A stretch of DNA of 64,000 nucleotides from Theocolax elegans (Eukaryota; Arthropoda; Insecta; Hymenoptera; Cerocephalidae). Location: assembly GCA_026168455.1 (NCBI GenBank), contig CM047430.1:72951044-73015043 (forward strand), given 5' to 3'. Shown here piece after piece: positions 45,631-58,212 of the stretch (positions are counted from its first letter, which is position 1; each line of letters begins with the position of its first letter). A program made the position numbers and the translations under genes. The notes under the pieces are model-generated. The model worked only from the letters and a program-made list of their open reading frames with translations, was not told the DNA's origin and did no database searches.

Positions 45631-47162
45631 CACACCTCTAACTTGAGTTATGTATTTACACAGTAATGCAGTTTATATAGTATAACATTTATATATGTAT
45701 ATACGTAAAAAAATCTTTGTTTAATTAATGTTTTATTATTTATACTTATTAGATTATACGTATATATTTATGATTTTAATTATGGCTAAAGATAAACGTA
45801 CACAAGTGTGCTCGGAACATTTCATTATCGCAAAACTTGTTCACCTGACTGATGACACAATTGCTACTCGGACATTTAAATTACGTACGCGGTCAATCGT
45901 TATATAATAATAATATACACACTTTTAATACTTTACCGTACGATTATAATAATTATTAATTATACACAATAATAATTATACACAATATTAATTAATAATA
46001 ATAATAATAATTAATAATAATAATAATACTAGTAATAATAACAATATCCGGGACGAGGCTGGTTTTTCTTTTTCATTGCAATTTCGAAATAAATGTTTTT
46101 TGTAATATTTGTTATACGTGGTACACGTATTACAGAAAGTTGCTATGTGTTTCAAAGATAACGATTAAAATTGTTATGCTAAATAATAATAATTATTCGT
46201 ATTCAATGTTAATTGAAAAGTCATACGTATGCAGCAATTTTATATTTACAATTTTATATGCTTAATTTAATGCAATTGTAAGATGGTGTTGTGTGTGTGT
46301 GGTAGAGTAATAGAGTATAATTTTATACGTATATCGAGGATTCAGTATGTATATTATATAGGTATAGCAGATTCTAACCCGCACATATACTTTGTCACTC
46401 ACGTGTATATACCGTGTGACCGAATGAAAAATAACATCATATTCGATTTTCTTTCTACTTCGAGCATGTATAAATTAATTTCATTTTCTCGTCGATATGA
46501 TATTACTATTTTCCTTTTGCTCCTTTTTTTCTTTTAATTTTGACAGTCGGCTAATTATTTACATGCTCTGTCAGTTGTATTGTGTAATAATTGTGATATT
46601 CGAGGTATTATGTGATTAGACGTGTATAGAAAAATAAGGTTTTATAAACAAATTAATTGAATTTTATGTAGTAAACTAATGATTCACTGTGCTTATCCTT
46701 ATTTTATGGGTTATATTAAGGAATTTCAATCTCGAGGGTATACAGACAATACAAAATTCTAGGGAATACCTTGTGCGGAAGCATTTTTTAGTCCACTTTT
46801 TTTTAAGCTTCGAATGGAATATGCCCATAACTTCCAAATTGTTCAAATATTAATACTAAATAGAATATTCGATAAAATATTTGTTCTAATGGTTCTAAAT
46901 ATATATTTGTTTGAAACTAATCAGTATTTATTAAAACATCGAGCAATTTTTCAATTACAATTAAAATATATAGATAAATCGTATTTGGCAACTATACTAC
47001 AAAATATTTTTTTATTTTTCATAATGATTTATTTATGACATAGGTATTCGTAATAAATTATTTCATTGAATTCACTATATTTTTTCAGTGTGAAGATTCA
47101 CACACACATACACTACCAATAAAAACAAAATTTTAAATCGATCAAATTTTCATAATTGGACT
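44173..47162. other. AT-rich non-coding interval with microsatellites
   Basis: (TA)n at about 45588-45627 and AAT-rich tracts at 45950-46030. 45477-45492 (TTAAGGCACGATTGTTAC) resembles the Helitron-like end at 27540 but is short. No gene recognised. Open frames 46283-46537 and 46814-47038 lack domains. Confidence 0.5.
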
Positions 47163-47164
47163 TA

Positions 47165-48091
47165 GGGGAAGCCCGGGCAAGACGGACCCCTTAAGGAAAA
47201 ACGAATAAAAAATGGACTAAACAACAAAATATACGATCAATAAAAATTTTTTCGTGAAGTAGGAATCAGAACAAAGAAGTACGTGCAAGTATATTGATAT
47301 ATTATAACTTAAGCATATAATAAAAAATTGTTAAAAAAATTGTGAAATTTCGAGGCCTTCAAAAATGCCCGGGCAAAACGGACACCCTCAGGAAAAATCG
47401 ATAAAAATTGGCCAAATAAGGAATTTTGAACATATTTATATTTTTAAACATCATTTACTAACAAAAATAGATTAATATATAAATTACTTTTATAGAAACA
47501 TTAACTGTAAAGAAAAGAAAATTTTTTTTTATAAATAGTACATTAATCGTCGCATTCTTTGCAAAAATAACTACCATTTCTTTGTATGGTGAACAATTTT
47601 CATGAGACCACTTTTTACACTTTACAAAAAAGTTGTAATAAAGTGCTTTAAAAAGAAAAAACTCAAATTTGTGTATTCCGGGCAAAATGGCCATATGACC
47701 GCCTTGCCCGGACCATCTTGCCCGGAATGGATATAATGAATTTTTTTTTAAAAATTAGTAAAAAACAAAATTAATATGGGCTCTAACCTCTGTCTTTTTT
47801 TAAAACTAGTTAAATATAATAGCCTGACAATATTTATTTATTAATTTAATAATTTGTGTGAAAAATAAGTTTACTTTCTTACCTTGATAACATCGTAAGG
47901 ATTCAGACAAAAATCAATATTTATGTTATTCGACGATGTTACCATCGAGACCGGCGCGGACGTACTGAAATTTAAATACTAGTAACACAAACAATATACT
48001 TGAATTTTTTCGGAATTTTTCGAACAGCCATATTAGAAATAGAGGGGGGTGACCGTCTTGCCCGGTATGACCGTCTTGCCCGGGCTTCCCC
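47165..48091. mobile_element. DNA transposon remnant or MITE with GGGGAAGCCCGGGCAAGACG ends, TA duplication
   Basis: 927 bp. The left end GGGGAAGCCCGGGCAAGACG is the exact inverse of the right end CGTCTTGCCCGGGCTTCCCC, and TA flanks both sides (47163-47164, 48092-48093). The motif CCGGGCAA(G/A)A(C/T)GG recurs internally near 47368, 47677, 47702, 47718 and 48055, giving a cluster of likely transposase-binding sites. TA duplication points to the Tc1/mariner/pogo supergroup. A minus-strand frame at 47458-47694 contains VKCKKWSHENC, resembling the cysteine-rich tail of some pogo-like transposases; this is weak. Confidence 0.75.
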
Positions 48092-48480
48092 TATGTCATT
48101 TTGCTTTCTCAATAGAAGACTTATATGATACTTTGCTTTTTTGAAGTGGACTTGCTATTCTGGACGTTTCGATTATTCGCATTTTTTCGACCATAAATCA
48201 ATTGTATGGCATCTAAATAACGTAAACCGATATTCTAAATATTTCTATGCAATACGATTAATTTTTTTTAAATTGTGATTTATGCTACTTTGTCTTTTGA
48301 CCACTGAATTATATCTAGAAAGTAGGGAAAAATTCATTTCACGAGGAAGCCAAAAATGGGAATATTTTTCGTCCATTTTCTTTTAAAACAATCAATTTAT
48401 TACTTATTAAATAAGATAAGATTTCTAACGTTGGTTACGTGTATAGTAAGATTGTTACATTTTAAGATACTGAATAAAAA

Positions 48481-48600
48481 TTTAGCGAATTCAATCAAAT
48501 ATTTTTGTTGAGTTGGATAGACAACCAGTATATTACACATCTAAGAAGTGAAGTCGAGGGCAGCAACGTATACTGTGGGGTCACTATTTTACTTCCCGTA
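48481..48600 (-). repeat. Third copy of the old dispersed repeat
   Basis: GAGTTGGATA and GCAGCAACGTATAC match 9642-9652 and 9731-9745 in the same order and orientation, with the intervening length changed. It is much degraded. Confidence 0.5.
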
Positions 48601-48789
48601 GTGTGTTCGGGCGCAGGGAGTGAATTGGCAATTTTGGCCCATTGTTGAAAAAAATAAGTTTTTCGAATCGAAACTGTTGAGTATACTTATCAAGGATCAA
48701 TCAAATTAATTTAAATGAGAATATCGAAATAAAAAGTTCAACTTCAACCTAGGAATATTTGATACTCGTCAGATTGAAACATATATACA

Positions 48790-50426
48790 TAGACCATTTC
48801 AAGACAAATGGTTGGATCAACATTTTAAATGTACCATATTTAAGTACAGACTGCAAATATTTTCCAGAAAACAAAATAAGTTTTCAGGTGCTGAAAATAA
48901 TTTGTTCAAAAGTTATTCTAACCTTCAAAAGGAAGATTTTTCAAGTTTTTTTCAACAATAGCTATGCATTTACAGCAATTTATTATAAATTCTATCAATT
49001 TTTACTATGTAACATTACATGTAACGTTCGTTGCTGGTTTTCTCTAGGTCGATGACTTATAATGTACAAGTCAACATTTATACTGAAAATAAGGCGACCA
49101 TGCGACAATCGAGTTTTTCATCCAAAAGTCTAAAAAAAACAATACCTTTCTGATAGACTGTAACTTGTAATTGGCCTGTAAGCATCCAAAAAATTAAGGT
49201 AATTTAAAGAATTATAGAAAAATTGAAAAAAAATACACATTAAATTCCATTTAAATTTTAGAAAATATTTGTTAAAATAGTTAAGGTATTTTAAAAAATT
49301 TTTATAAATTAATGGAATTTAACATGTATCTTCAAGAAAATTATTTGTATTTATTTGAATTGCCATAACTTTTTGAAAGCTTACAGGCCAATTACAAGCT
49401 GTATAGATCATTATAGAAAGATACTGCATCAACCTTTTTTTTTAGGTTAACTGAAAAAAAATTTGGCACAAAAGTTATCTTTATCGGTAAATACGATGTG
49501 CTGAATACGAGACGTACTTCATCCTTTCTATTCGGTACGAAGTTTGTTCCGTTGTAGTACAAATTATATTTTACAGCGGCACCTATATGAAACGCCATAA
49601 GTTAGGTAGAGTATATACACATTTTCCGGATCAAATTTTATACTAAAAGCAAAAGCATATTTGATTTTAATTGTTCGAGTTATAGAAACATTTCTACAAA
49701 GATATAAGTTTTAGATCCTTGTACCTGTTTTTATAGGTAAAACTATTCACTACAAAGTTTAAGTTTGAAAACATAACCTCACGGAGTTTTACCGACAAAT
49801 AATTCACGATTTTCTAAATTTTTATTTTTTTCGGTGTATTGTATAATGTGCTGTACAAATAAAATATATTATTTTATTATATAAGTTTATTACGCAATTA
49901 AAGTAAATGCAATATAATAAAAAAAACGATATTTTTTCACAATAGAAGACAAAATATCATGAAACTGAAAGGACGAAATATATCCCATAACATTTGGTAC
50001 GAATGATATTCTGAAGAAAGGGATGGCTTATGTCTATATATATGGTAGGTATAACACTACTGTACTGTACTGAGTTTATCTCATGTGCCAAATTTTTTTT
50101 AGTGAATTATTGAATGAAAAAATCGATTATAGCGTTAGCTTATGGTTTACGAAACATTGACCATGAGATTAAGAATTCCAAACCAAAAGAATAAATTCTG
50201 GAGTAAACCAGCAACCAATGTTACGTATAATAGTGTAATGTTATACAGTAAAAGTTGATTAAGATGAATATCTGTAAAGACAGTTATTGATGAAATAACT
50301 TGAAAAAACTTACTCCTACAAGAGGTTACAATAATAAACAAAATATTTTCAGCAGCTAAAAATTTTTTCTGTTTTCTAATGGAAAACATTTCTAATCTCA
50401 ATTTCAGTTGACGTGAAATGTCTCAC
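48790..50426. mobile_element. TGGG-type element, older copy interrupted by a nested insertion
   Basis: The left arm (48790-49130: CAAAAGTTATTCTAACCTTC, ACATTACATGTAACGTTCGT) and right arm (50103-50426: CAGCAACCAATGTTACGTAT, TACAGTAAAAGTTGAT) pair as in the complete family. Ends are worn (TAGACCATTTCAAGACAAAT; TTGACGTGAAATGTCTCA). The insertion 49451-50102 separates centre from right arm. Arm divergence indicates greater age than 31023 or 51011. Confidence 0.75.
49451..50102. mobile_element. 652-bp element with CTGAAAAAAAATTTGGCACA ends
   Basis: The inverse termini CTGAAAAAAAATTTGGCACA and TGTGCCAAATTTTTTTTAG interrupt a TGGG element within its T-rich arm sequence. The interior is mostly AT-rich with a balanced segment at 49490-49620. 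No coding frame recognised; a MITE of unassigned superfamily. Confidence 0.65.
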
Positions 50427-51010
50427 AGATATCTTACATTATTAACCTATACACGAAAGATAAGATTGATCTCGAAAAATCACGAGGTGAAAAACATTAT
50501 TAAATGTCGAAATCCCAATGGTGATACATGACGACGAGCGCGTCAAAGCGAACATTGATATTACTACTGATGACACTCTATCGACGCTCGGTACAAAGAT
50601 AAACTCAAAACTCAAAAGTACGCGAATAGTAACACAAATTAAGACACTATGCGAAAAAAGCATAGTTTTCGTACCCTTCGCGAAAATAAACACAGGTCAA
50701 TTATCAACCGAAAAAAAAACACAACTTACAAAGTTTCGATGAAAACAAACACGATTCCTAGATCTTTGGCGAAAAGAAGCGTAACTCGGAATGTTAGGTA
50801 GAATAAAGATGTAAACCACAAATTTTAAATGAAAAGAAATACGATACGGATTACTTGCCGTAAATATAAGCATCCCTCTTTTTGATAAAAAAGATTTAGA
50901 ATCCCCGAGAATCCCGAATCATCGAGAATAAAAAAACGGAAAAATATAATTGCCGAAACGCGTAGAGCTGAACGAGAGGAAAAAGAGAAAACACGTCATA
51001 TATATATATA
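50427..51010. other. Non-coding interval with one unassigned open frame
   Basis: A 74-residue plus-strand frame at 50518-50742 has balanced composition (DDERVKANIDITTDDTLSTL, GTKINSKLKSTRIVTQIKTL), but no domain, splice site or ATG context that I can use. I leave it as unassigned. The TA run 50998-51010 is the target of the next element. Confidence 0.4.
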
Positions 51011-52382
51011 TGGGAGATTCCATGTGAAGTGATCCAGTTAAAAAATAGAATTTTGTTTTAATGTATGAAATCAGTAAAAAACTACTTGAATAGAGTGTAG
51101 CTAAATTTTTAGACCTAAATTTCAATTAGTACCAGAGCAGTAACCAATCAAAAAATCGAATTTTTTGAAAAAAATGACTTTTTGGCCATTTTTATCACTA
51201 AATAACTCAAAATCTAACAATTTTTTCTTATATACATTAAATTTGAAAAAGTTTATAAATTTCAAGAAGAATCTGTTGAAATATTTCATTTATATTAGTT
51301 TAACACATTGAATATAGTTATAATCAATAAAAACCTTTGTAGTAAAAAAAAGGGTTGTACGATCAAAAATATTTTATCCATCCAAGAATCTAATTCATCG
51401 ATGATTAATTACCTTCAAAATGGTCCAAAGTTTGAGTGCGGCAGAGCATTTCAGACAAAGTTATGGTGTTTTTAGGCAAATTTCTTAAAAAAAGAGAGCG
51501 AAAGCATTTTTATGAAAAAAACAGAGTAACCGTATACTTGCATTTAAACAACATGGCACTATTATTCTTCAATAATACTAAAATATACTATTTAATGTTA
51601 GTTACTGATACTTTTCAATCTCTAAGCTGCTTACAAACACAAAGCAGTAGGTATAAGCAGTTATACCTGTTATATAATTGAATAAATACCTGAAACTTAT
51701 TAAAATTCCAATAAATCCAATTATATAACAGGTATAACTGCTTATACCTATTGCTTTGTGTTTGTAAGCAGCTTAGAGATTGAAAAGTATCAGTAACTAA
51801 CAATAAATAGTATATTTTAGTAATATTGAGGAATAATAGTGCCATATTGTTTGAATGCAAGTATACGGTTACTCTGTTTTTTTCATAAAATGCATTAGCT
51901 CTCTTTTTTTAAGAAATTTGCCTAAAAACACCATAACTTTGTTTGAAATGCTCTGCCGCACTCAAACTTTGGACCATTTTGAAGGTAATTAATCATCGAT
52001 GAATTAGATTCTTGGATGGATAAAATATTTTTGATCGTACAACCCTTTTTTTTACTACAAAGGTTTTTATTAATTATAACTATATTCAATGTGTTAAACT
52101 AATATAAATGAAATATTTCAACAGATTCTTCTTGAAATTTATAAACTTTTTCAAATTTAATGTATATAAGAAAAAATTGTTAGATTTTGAGTTATTTAGT
52201 GATAAAAATGGCCAAAAAGTAATTTTTTTTAAAAATTCGATTTTTTGATTGGTTACTGCTCTGGTACTAATTGAAATTTAGGTCTAAAAATTTAGCTACA
52301 CTCTATTCAAGTAGTTTTTTACTGATTTCATACATTAAAACAAAATTCTATTTTTTAACTGGATCACTTCACATGGAATCTC

Positions 52383-52385
<3 letters not shown>
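51011..52385. mobile_element. TGGG-type snap-back element, third subfamily, copy 1
   Basis: 1375 bp. Ends TGGGAGATTCCATGTGAAGT and ACTTCACATGGAATCTCCCA. Both halves are inverse copies (CACTCTATTCAAGTAGTTTT; TTTGAGTTATTTAGTGATAA; CGTACAACCC), with the loop near 51698 between two TTATATAATTG blocks. It lies between TA runs. Same subfamily as 58213-59574. The mirror-image open frames at 51436-51681 and 51615-51860 come from the palindrome and are not genes. Confidence 0.9.
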
Positions 52386-52433
<48 letters not shown>

Positions 52434-52472
52434 CGAAACTGCGCGAAAACTTGGAATCTTGTTGGTATGCGG

Positions 52473-52505
<33 letters not shown>

Positions 52506-52665
52506 CATATATAGTAAGTGCATGTACGAAAACCGTCAGGTGCATCCCTTCGCACGTGATATTCGCCGATAATCAGTTCTACTCGCGTTTCCCACGTTCG
52601 TTCTTCGTATTCTGGGAGAAAGTGCGAGTGCACCCCATTTATTTCACTCCTGCATTTATATGTAC

Positions 52666-52704
<39 letters not shown>

Positions 52705-53690
52705 GAGAAGGAAAGTGTTGGATTGACGAAGAGGTTTCGTCGAAAGGGCAAGTGCTATTTCAGATGAATTATCTAACTCATTGACGGACGTTTCCTTATC
52801 TACTTATGTATATACACTTATGATCAATACGATATTCTCTTCTTCGTTCAATTTATATAGTTAATTTAAAAGACCACAAAAAGATTTTCCACAATAACGA
52901 CTGCAGTGTATACGAGCATGCTCTTTTATAGATTTATCGAATTATCGTTTACGTATATGTATAAGAATAACGTGATGAACAATTGGATCGCGATTACGTT
53001 TGTTCAAAGTGTGTACTGGAAAGTATTATAGGAAGGAATAACGAAAAAAGGACGGTGCGGTGTGCTTCGTACGAGGGGTCGATCGACGCTTTACACACAG
53101 GTACGAATCAAAGAAGAAACCGCAAAGTTCTGCGGGACAAGCAATTAACCCGCGCGTCCGAGTTATGTATGTATATATATACACACGTACACCTTTGTAA
53201 ACGAAAACGGGGGTATACACCTACACATACATATATATGTAAAATAAAAAAATATATATCTATGCCTTTAGACAGAGTTGTAATCCAATAAAAACCGCAA
53301 ACGGACGTGTAATCGAATCGACTTGGTTTTACGCGTCAAAAATCGCCTTATATAAGCCTCGTCGGGATATATATCGACACGTATATAAACGGGGTCCGTC
53401 CACGGGAAAGAAAATGCGGTGTAGACATCGTTAACCCCTATATATATACCCTCTCCAAAAAAGAGAGAGAGAGAGAGAGAGAGACCGAGCGATGAATGAA
53501 TCCGTATAGGTCCAATCTTTCTCTCTGCTGGCTGTCCTTCTCGGGCGGGGACGACGTGTTATACTGAAGTATTATATCGATTAACTGTTGGCAACAGAAG
53601 AGAGAGAGGGAGGGAGTGAGAGAGAGAGAGGAGCTCGTCGGGAGGCTGGTGCACGACGTGGCTTTGGCTTTCCTATATTATTAATCTTTC

Positions 53691-53725
<35 letters not shown>

Positions 53726-54803
53726 TCATCCCTGCCTCCCTCTCTCTTTCAGTCGGAGAGGTTAAGCCCGCGAGTGAACCTGCCACATACGCGTCCGTCG
53801 ACTCCAGTCAGGTGTTGCGGGCACCTCTCTCTTCCGTGGTTCAAAGGGAATCAAGTCTCGGGACACGCGCGCTCACACACACACGCGCGGGCGCGCGCAC
53901 CCATATACCCACATAGCGAGATTCTATATTCTCCAACAGATGTTGCGCGGGGCAGAATGTGCGAGCACCTGTCAGGTATGCAACTCTCTACACACACACA
54001 CACATATATATATATATACCTTTTGACCAAATGCTTCGCCGGTGTTTCTCCAATTATAACTAAGAAATCTCTAGTTTTCCCGTATACGGATATAGGTATG
54101 TACGTTACGCGTAATTATGCGCGGATTACGGTTAAGCAAGTTCGTCGTTATTTCAACTATTTTTTCAACTGGGATGTCTAAATCGTTTTGTCTTTTACGC
54201 ATATTTATACGAGTTTGTTTTTCAAATAAGTATTTTAATCGGATAGGAAAAGTAATTCTTCGAACTTTGTAATATGATTTTTTCGCGATACTTTCTGTAA
54301 TAATATATACGTTTTACAACAGTAAAAAACAATGAAATTTCGATATTTCAATGAGAATATGTAATTTTTGGTCTTACTAAACAATTATCGATTAATCTTT
54401 AAATTTAAGGATAACCGTGATAATATTATATGGATTTGGACATTCCCATTGCTGGAATCCCCATATTTTGATATTCAAATGAAATGTCAGTGAGATGTTC
54501 ATGAACTATAATTTAATTAAACAGATTATAACAATGTTAAAAAAATGTATTAAAAACGAATAAGGGGATATATCGTACCAAAGTAGTAATTCGAATTTCC
54601 GGCGCTTACAATTATCGACGTAAGGAACACTGTTTTTACAAAAATTAAAAACTTTTTTTTTTAAATTTAAAGAAGACGAAAGCAAACATTGCCCTTTGTC
54701 GTCCTCTGCTAGAAATCAGAAAATTAAAAATCGGCAAATAATAGGTTATTAACTAAATAAACGTATTTTATAGCTACTTCTGCTAGCTTGTTACCACTGT
54801 TAA
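52386..54803. other. Microsatellite-rich non-coding interval
   Basis: (TA)n 52386-52430, (CT)n 52471-52492, (GA)n 52669-52706 and 53463-53484, (CT)n 53690-53725, (CA)n/(TA)n 53990-54019. Between them is moderately GC-rich DNA (53040-53160, 53520-53960) that could be regulatory. The 197-residue frame at 53588-54181 is built largely of serine/leucine and arginine/glutamate runs from these repeats and is not accepted as a gene. Confidence 0.5.
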
Positions 54804-55199
54804 ATGAAACGCTTTTTCCTCTTTAATTCGCCCATTTCTTAGATTCAAAACAGCTAATGATTACGATATGTTCATTTAAGTCCTTGTTTCAACCCATAAA
54901 AGATCGGATTATTTGATAAACTGGACACCGAAACTATACCTATTTCCTAACTATTTAAATAACACTTTAAATAGATTTGGAAAATAAATTGGAAATATTG
55001 TAAATCTGAATGATACTTTAAAATTACTGGTTTAAATGCAGATTTGAGAGTAAATTAGTATTAGTATTCGAGTAAACGATCGAATTTGATTAAAAATTTG
55101 GAGTTTTAAGTACATGTATGGCCAGAAGGTGAAGTGAAAATATTTGGAGGTTACGGCAATCTATTAAATGGACGAACGCAGTGGGAAAAAGCGTTTCAT
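54804..55199. mobile_element. MITE with ATGAAACGCTTTTTCC ends and TTAA duplication
   Basis: 396 bp. The termini ATGAAACGCTTTTTCC and GGAAAAAGCGTTTCAT are exact inverses, and TTAA lies on both sides (54800-54803, 55200-55203). A TTAA duplication is characteristic of piggyBac-type insertion. The interior is AT-rich and non-coding. A relative lies at 55974. Confidence 0.75.
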
Positions 55200-55973
55200 T
55201 TAACCTATTAACTGACTACTTTTAATTCCTAATTTTTAGTTCATATTTCCAGCAGGGTCATATACATTACGATTGTGCAAAAATTCGGAGTGATTGATCG
55301 AATTGTCAGCGAGAATAATTAGATGTATCAGTGCGGGGCAGTTTACATTTTAAAAACAATATTGATCTCACGAACTACTCCATCAATTGCCTTGAAACTT
55401 TCAGTAATTGCAAGTTATTTTATTATCAAGGACAATGTTTCTCGTGATTTTTCTCGAATTTAAATATATAAAACATTAAATTTAGTAAAAACTGTACTTG
55501 TCAGTCGGTAAATTTTTATATTTGTTATATTTGATGCATAAATCGTTCTCTATTGAAACGATGATTTTTTATACAGTTTTCTATTAGTTATCGCATTAAA
55601 AAAAATTATGATGTTTCGAATGTAAAAAGATGCAAATAATTCTCCCGATCGTTGCCGCCGATTATGTTACATTTCAATCCCAAATTTTTTATTTTCTTTT
55701 TTAGTTCTAGATAATAAAATAATTTGATTTTAATGCAAAACATATACAAAAGAAATTTTGGGCGTTATCTCAAGTATTTATATTATCCAATTTTTGTTTT
55801 TATACATTCAAATTTTTAGAATTTTCACATTTTGTTAGGGTACTGCAGCGATGGAAACTTCAAACCGATAGTTCATTGCCTTTCCCCTAGTAGAATTGAA
55901 ATCCATTTAGTGAGCAGTACCAAGCCAGTTAAACTAGAAATAGGCTAAAACTAGGTATATTTTTGGGCTTGCG

Positions 55974-56348
55974 ATGAAACGCTTTTTTTAACCTTTCCTA
56001 GCTATTTTATAGAATAATCTATAAATGTTAGGATTGAACTAAGTATTTTGAAGGTTGTAAAACTAGTTTCCGTAAGCAGGATACCTGGCGCATTATAGGC
56101 TATGAACAAGCCTGCAAAAATGTTTCGGATCAATTTGGTGATTAATTTATAAAAGTTAAAATATCTTGAAAATGAGTGTTTGTACGACGCAAACAATCGT
56201 CGGACTCGATCGGAAATGGTACAAGGGATCAAATTTCACAACATGCTTCGCATTTTGTTTAGAACATTACCCAGAAATTAATACTTTATGTTTGGTGGTT
56301 ATGCTCATTCCAATAAATGTGCAAGAAATGGGCGAAAAAGCGTTTCAT
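55974..56348. mobile_element. MITE with ATGAAACGCTTTTT ends, second copy
   Basis: 375 bp, ends ATGAAACGCTTTTTTT / CGAAAAAGCGTTTCAT, and a shared subterminal AAGAAATGGGCG block with the copy at 54804. The flanks are TTGCG and CGGGA, so no TTAA is visible. Either the site has mutated or the ends are one step further out. The open frame 56166-56447 spans the right end and is not supported. Confidence 0.65.
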
Positions 56349-58212
56349 CGGGAGTCAATACCTAACCATTTTCGCTGTCTATTTATTAATTTCCCAGCTA
56401 TTTCTTATATTCTGAATTCTACTAGGTCGTTGCGATGTTATAAATAGTCTACGATTGTGAAAAGTTTCAAATTAATTATTGCAGTAGTTAATGACACTAA
56501 TTGTTTTAATAAATTTAAAATTTTAAACAACTATACTCTTTCCTATAAAAACTTGTTTCACAAATCCTTTGACTTCTGATATAGAAAGCTATACAATTTT
56601 AAAAACACACTACTTCGACTAATCCCTTTGATTCTTTAAATAATTCCGAAATATATGTTACAATAAAAAAACATCTTACTGTATATTTTCCTACATTAAA
56701 ATTTTTCAACGTTATATCATAATATTAATAATTGCAAAAATTACGATGTACGAATCTAAAAAAGAAGAAAACCGTATACCTATATATAAAGCTAATTGAA
56801 ATATCGAAATATATGTGTAATGTACAGAGTATTCGTTCGAAAAATAAAAAAAATGTATCTGAAACTATAAGAAGATAGAAATGTTGTTTAAGATACCGAG
56901 GTGAACGTATATGCCCTGGCGCGCGTGTCTCCCTTTTATAAATCCACGAAATAGAAAGACGATTGTAAGTGAAGGTTCGCTACATATATATATGAAACGT
57001 GGAAAGCGGATGCCCGAGGGCGTATAACGGAATTTCACGATTGGCGTTGTTGTTTTTGAAGTTTCAAATGGAGAGAGAGCGAGAGGAGGGGAGAAAGCAA
57101 CAACAGCGAAAAAAAAATAGATTGAATGCACGGTAGAGAAGTATAGCAATAAATCTCGTTTACTCTTTGTTATTCCTCGTAAGATGTGGGTAATTATTGT
57201 TCCACACGCGAAATTAATAATTCAAACGCGAGAAAAATCTATTATACGAGGTATACGTATATGTAACGATAATCAAATCCAATTCCTGGGAAAACCGTCA
57301 TTGATGTATCCTCAATAAACGTTTGATAAGCCCGGTCACGTGCGTCGTAGGAATCAGAGGAGATATGAAATACCGATCGAACGAACAAATACACGGTCAA
57401 TTATATAGGTTTGTATTATTAGATGAAAAAGAAATGTTATTCCGAACGAAGGAAAGTACGAGACGATCGATAGCTACATAGTTTTCCGTATTACGCGCTA
57501 GAAATCTTTATCATTTTGTAATATGGGGGAATTTAAGATAAATCGTCGTTAATTTTTTATAAGGTATGACGTGATAATATACGTCACGTTTTATATATGT
57601 GGTTCTTAAATATTCTGTAAAAAATGTAAATTTACTCAATAGTCTGGGCAAATTTTAGTTACATAGTCATTATACTGACGACTTACTTACGAGTTCTTAT
57701 AGAGAACTATATGCGTTAAACGGTTTTATGGTCGTAAAGTATATATAATGATCATCATATATGTATATTAATTATACATAAACATTTGTCGTAAAACGAT
57801 ATTATAATGATTGTAAACATTTAAAGCAGTTAAACTGTATATGGATAATATTAAGAGGGATGAAATGTATTTAATTAATATACTGAAATTCATTGAGGTT
57901 GTCTAATAGAATTACTTGACTCGGCTTCTTTAATTGTACCTCAGTCTTTTCCTATTATCTTGATGTTATTGATCATTGCGCGGTTATTATTTGCAAATTT
58001 ATCAAATTCGATGATTTCGATTATGTGTTTTTCGACATTTTAATTACTTATACCTATAACTATGAAAAACTGAGAAAAATATATGAAACAGTAAGACAAT
58101 GCAATAAAAGAATAGAGACCATACGATTCCATCAGTTTTTAAACATTTTTTAATTATTGTACACTTCTCTTTACTGTCTTGTATAATATTTACCCTAATT
58201 AAAAATTATATA
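56349..58212. other. AT-rich non-coding interval
   Basis: No gene recognised. 56880-57480 is less AT-rich, with a purine tract (57070-57120) and CACGTG (57338). The 94-residue frame on the minus strand (56865-57149) is low in information. Unassigned. Confidence 0.45.

Noticed and set aside
51436..51860. Mirror-image open frames sharing the same peptide on opposite strands
   Set aside because: They are the two arms of one palindromic element read in opposite directions; no start or stop pattern suggests translation.
53588..54181. Longest open frame in the window (197 residues, + strand)
   Set aside because: Most of it is translated GA, CT and CA microsatellite (SLSLSLSL and ERERE runs). No domain, splice context or conserved motif.
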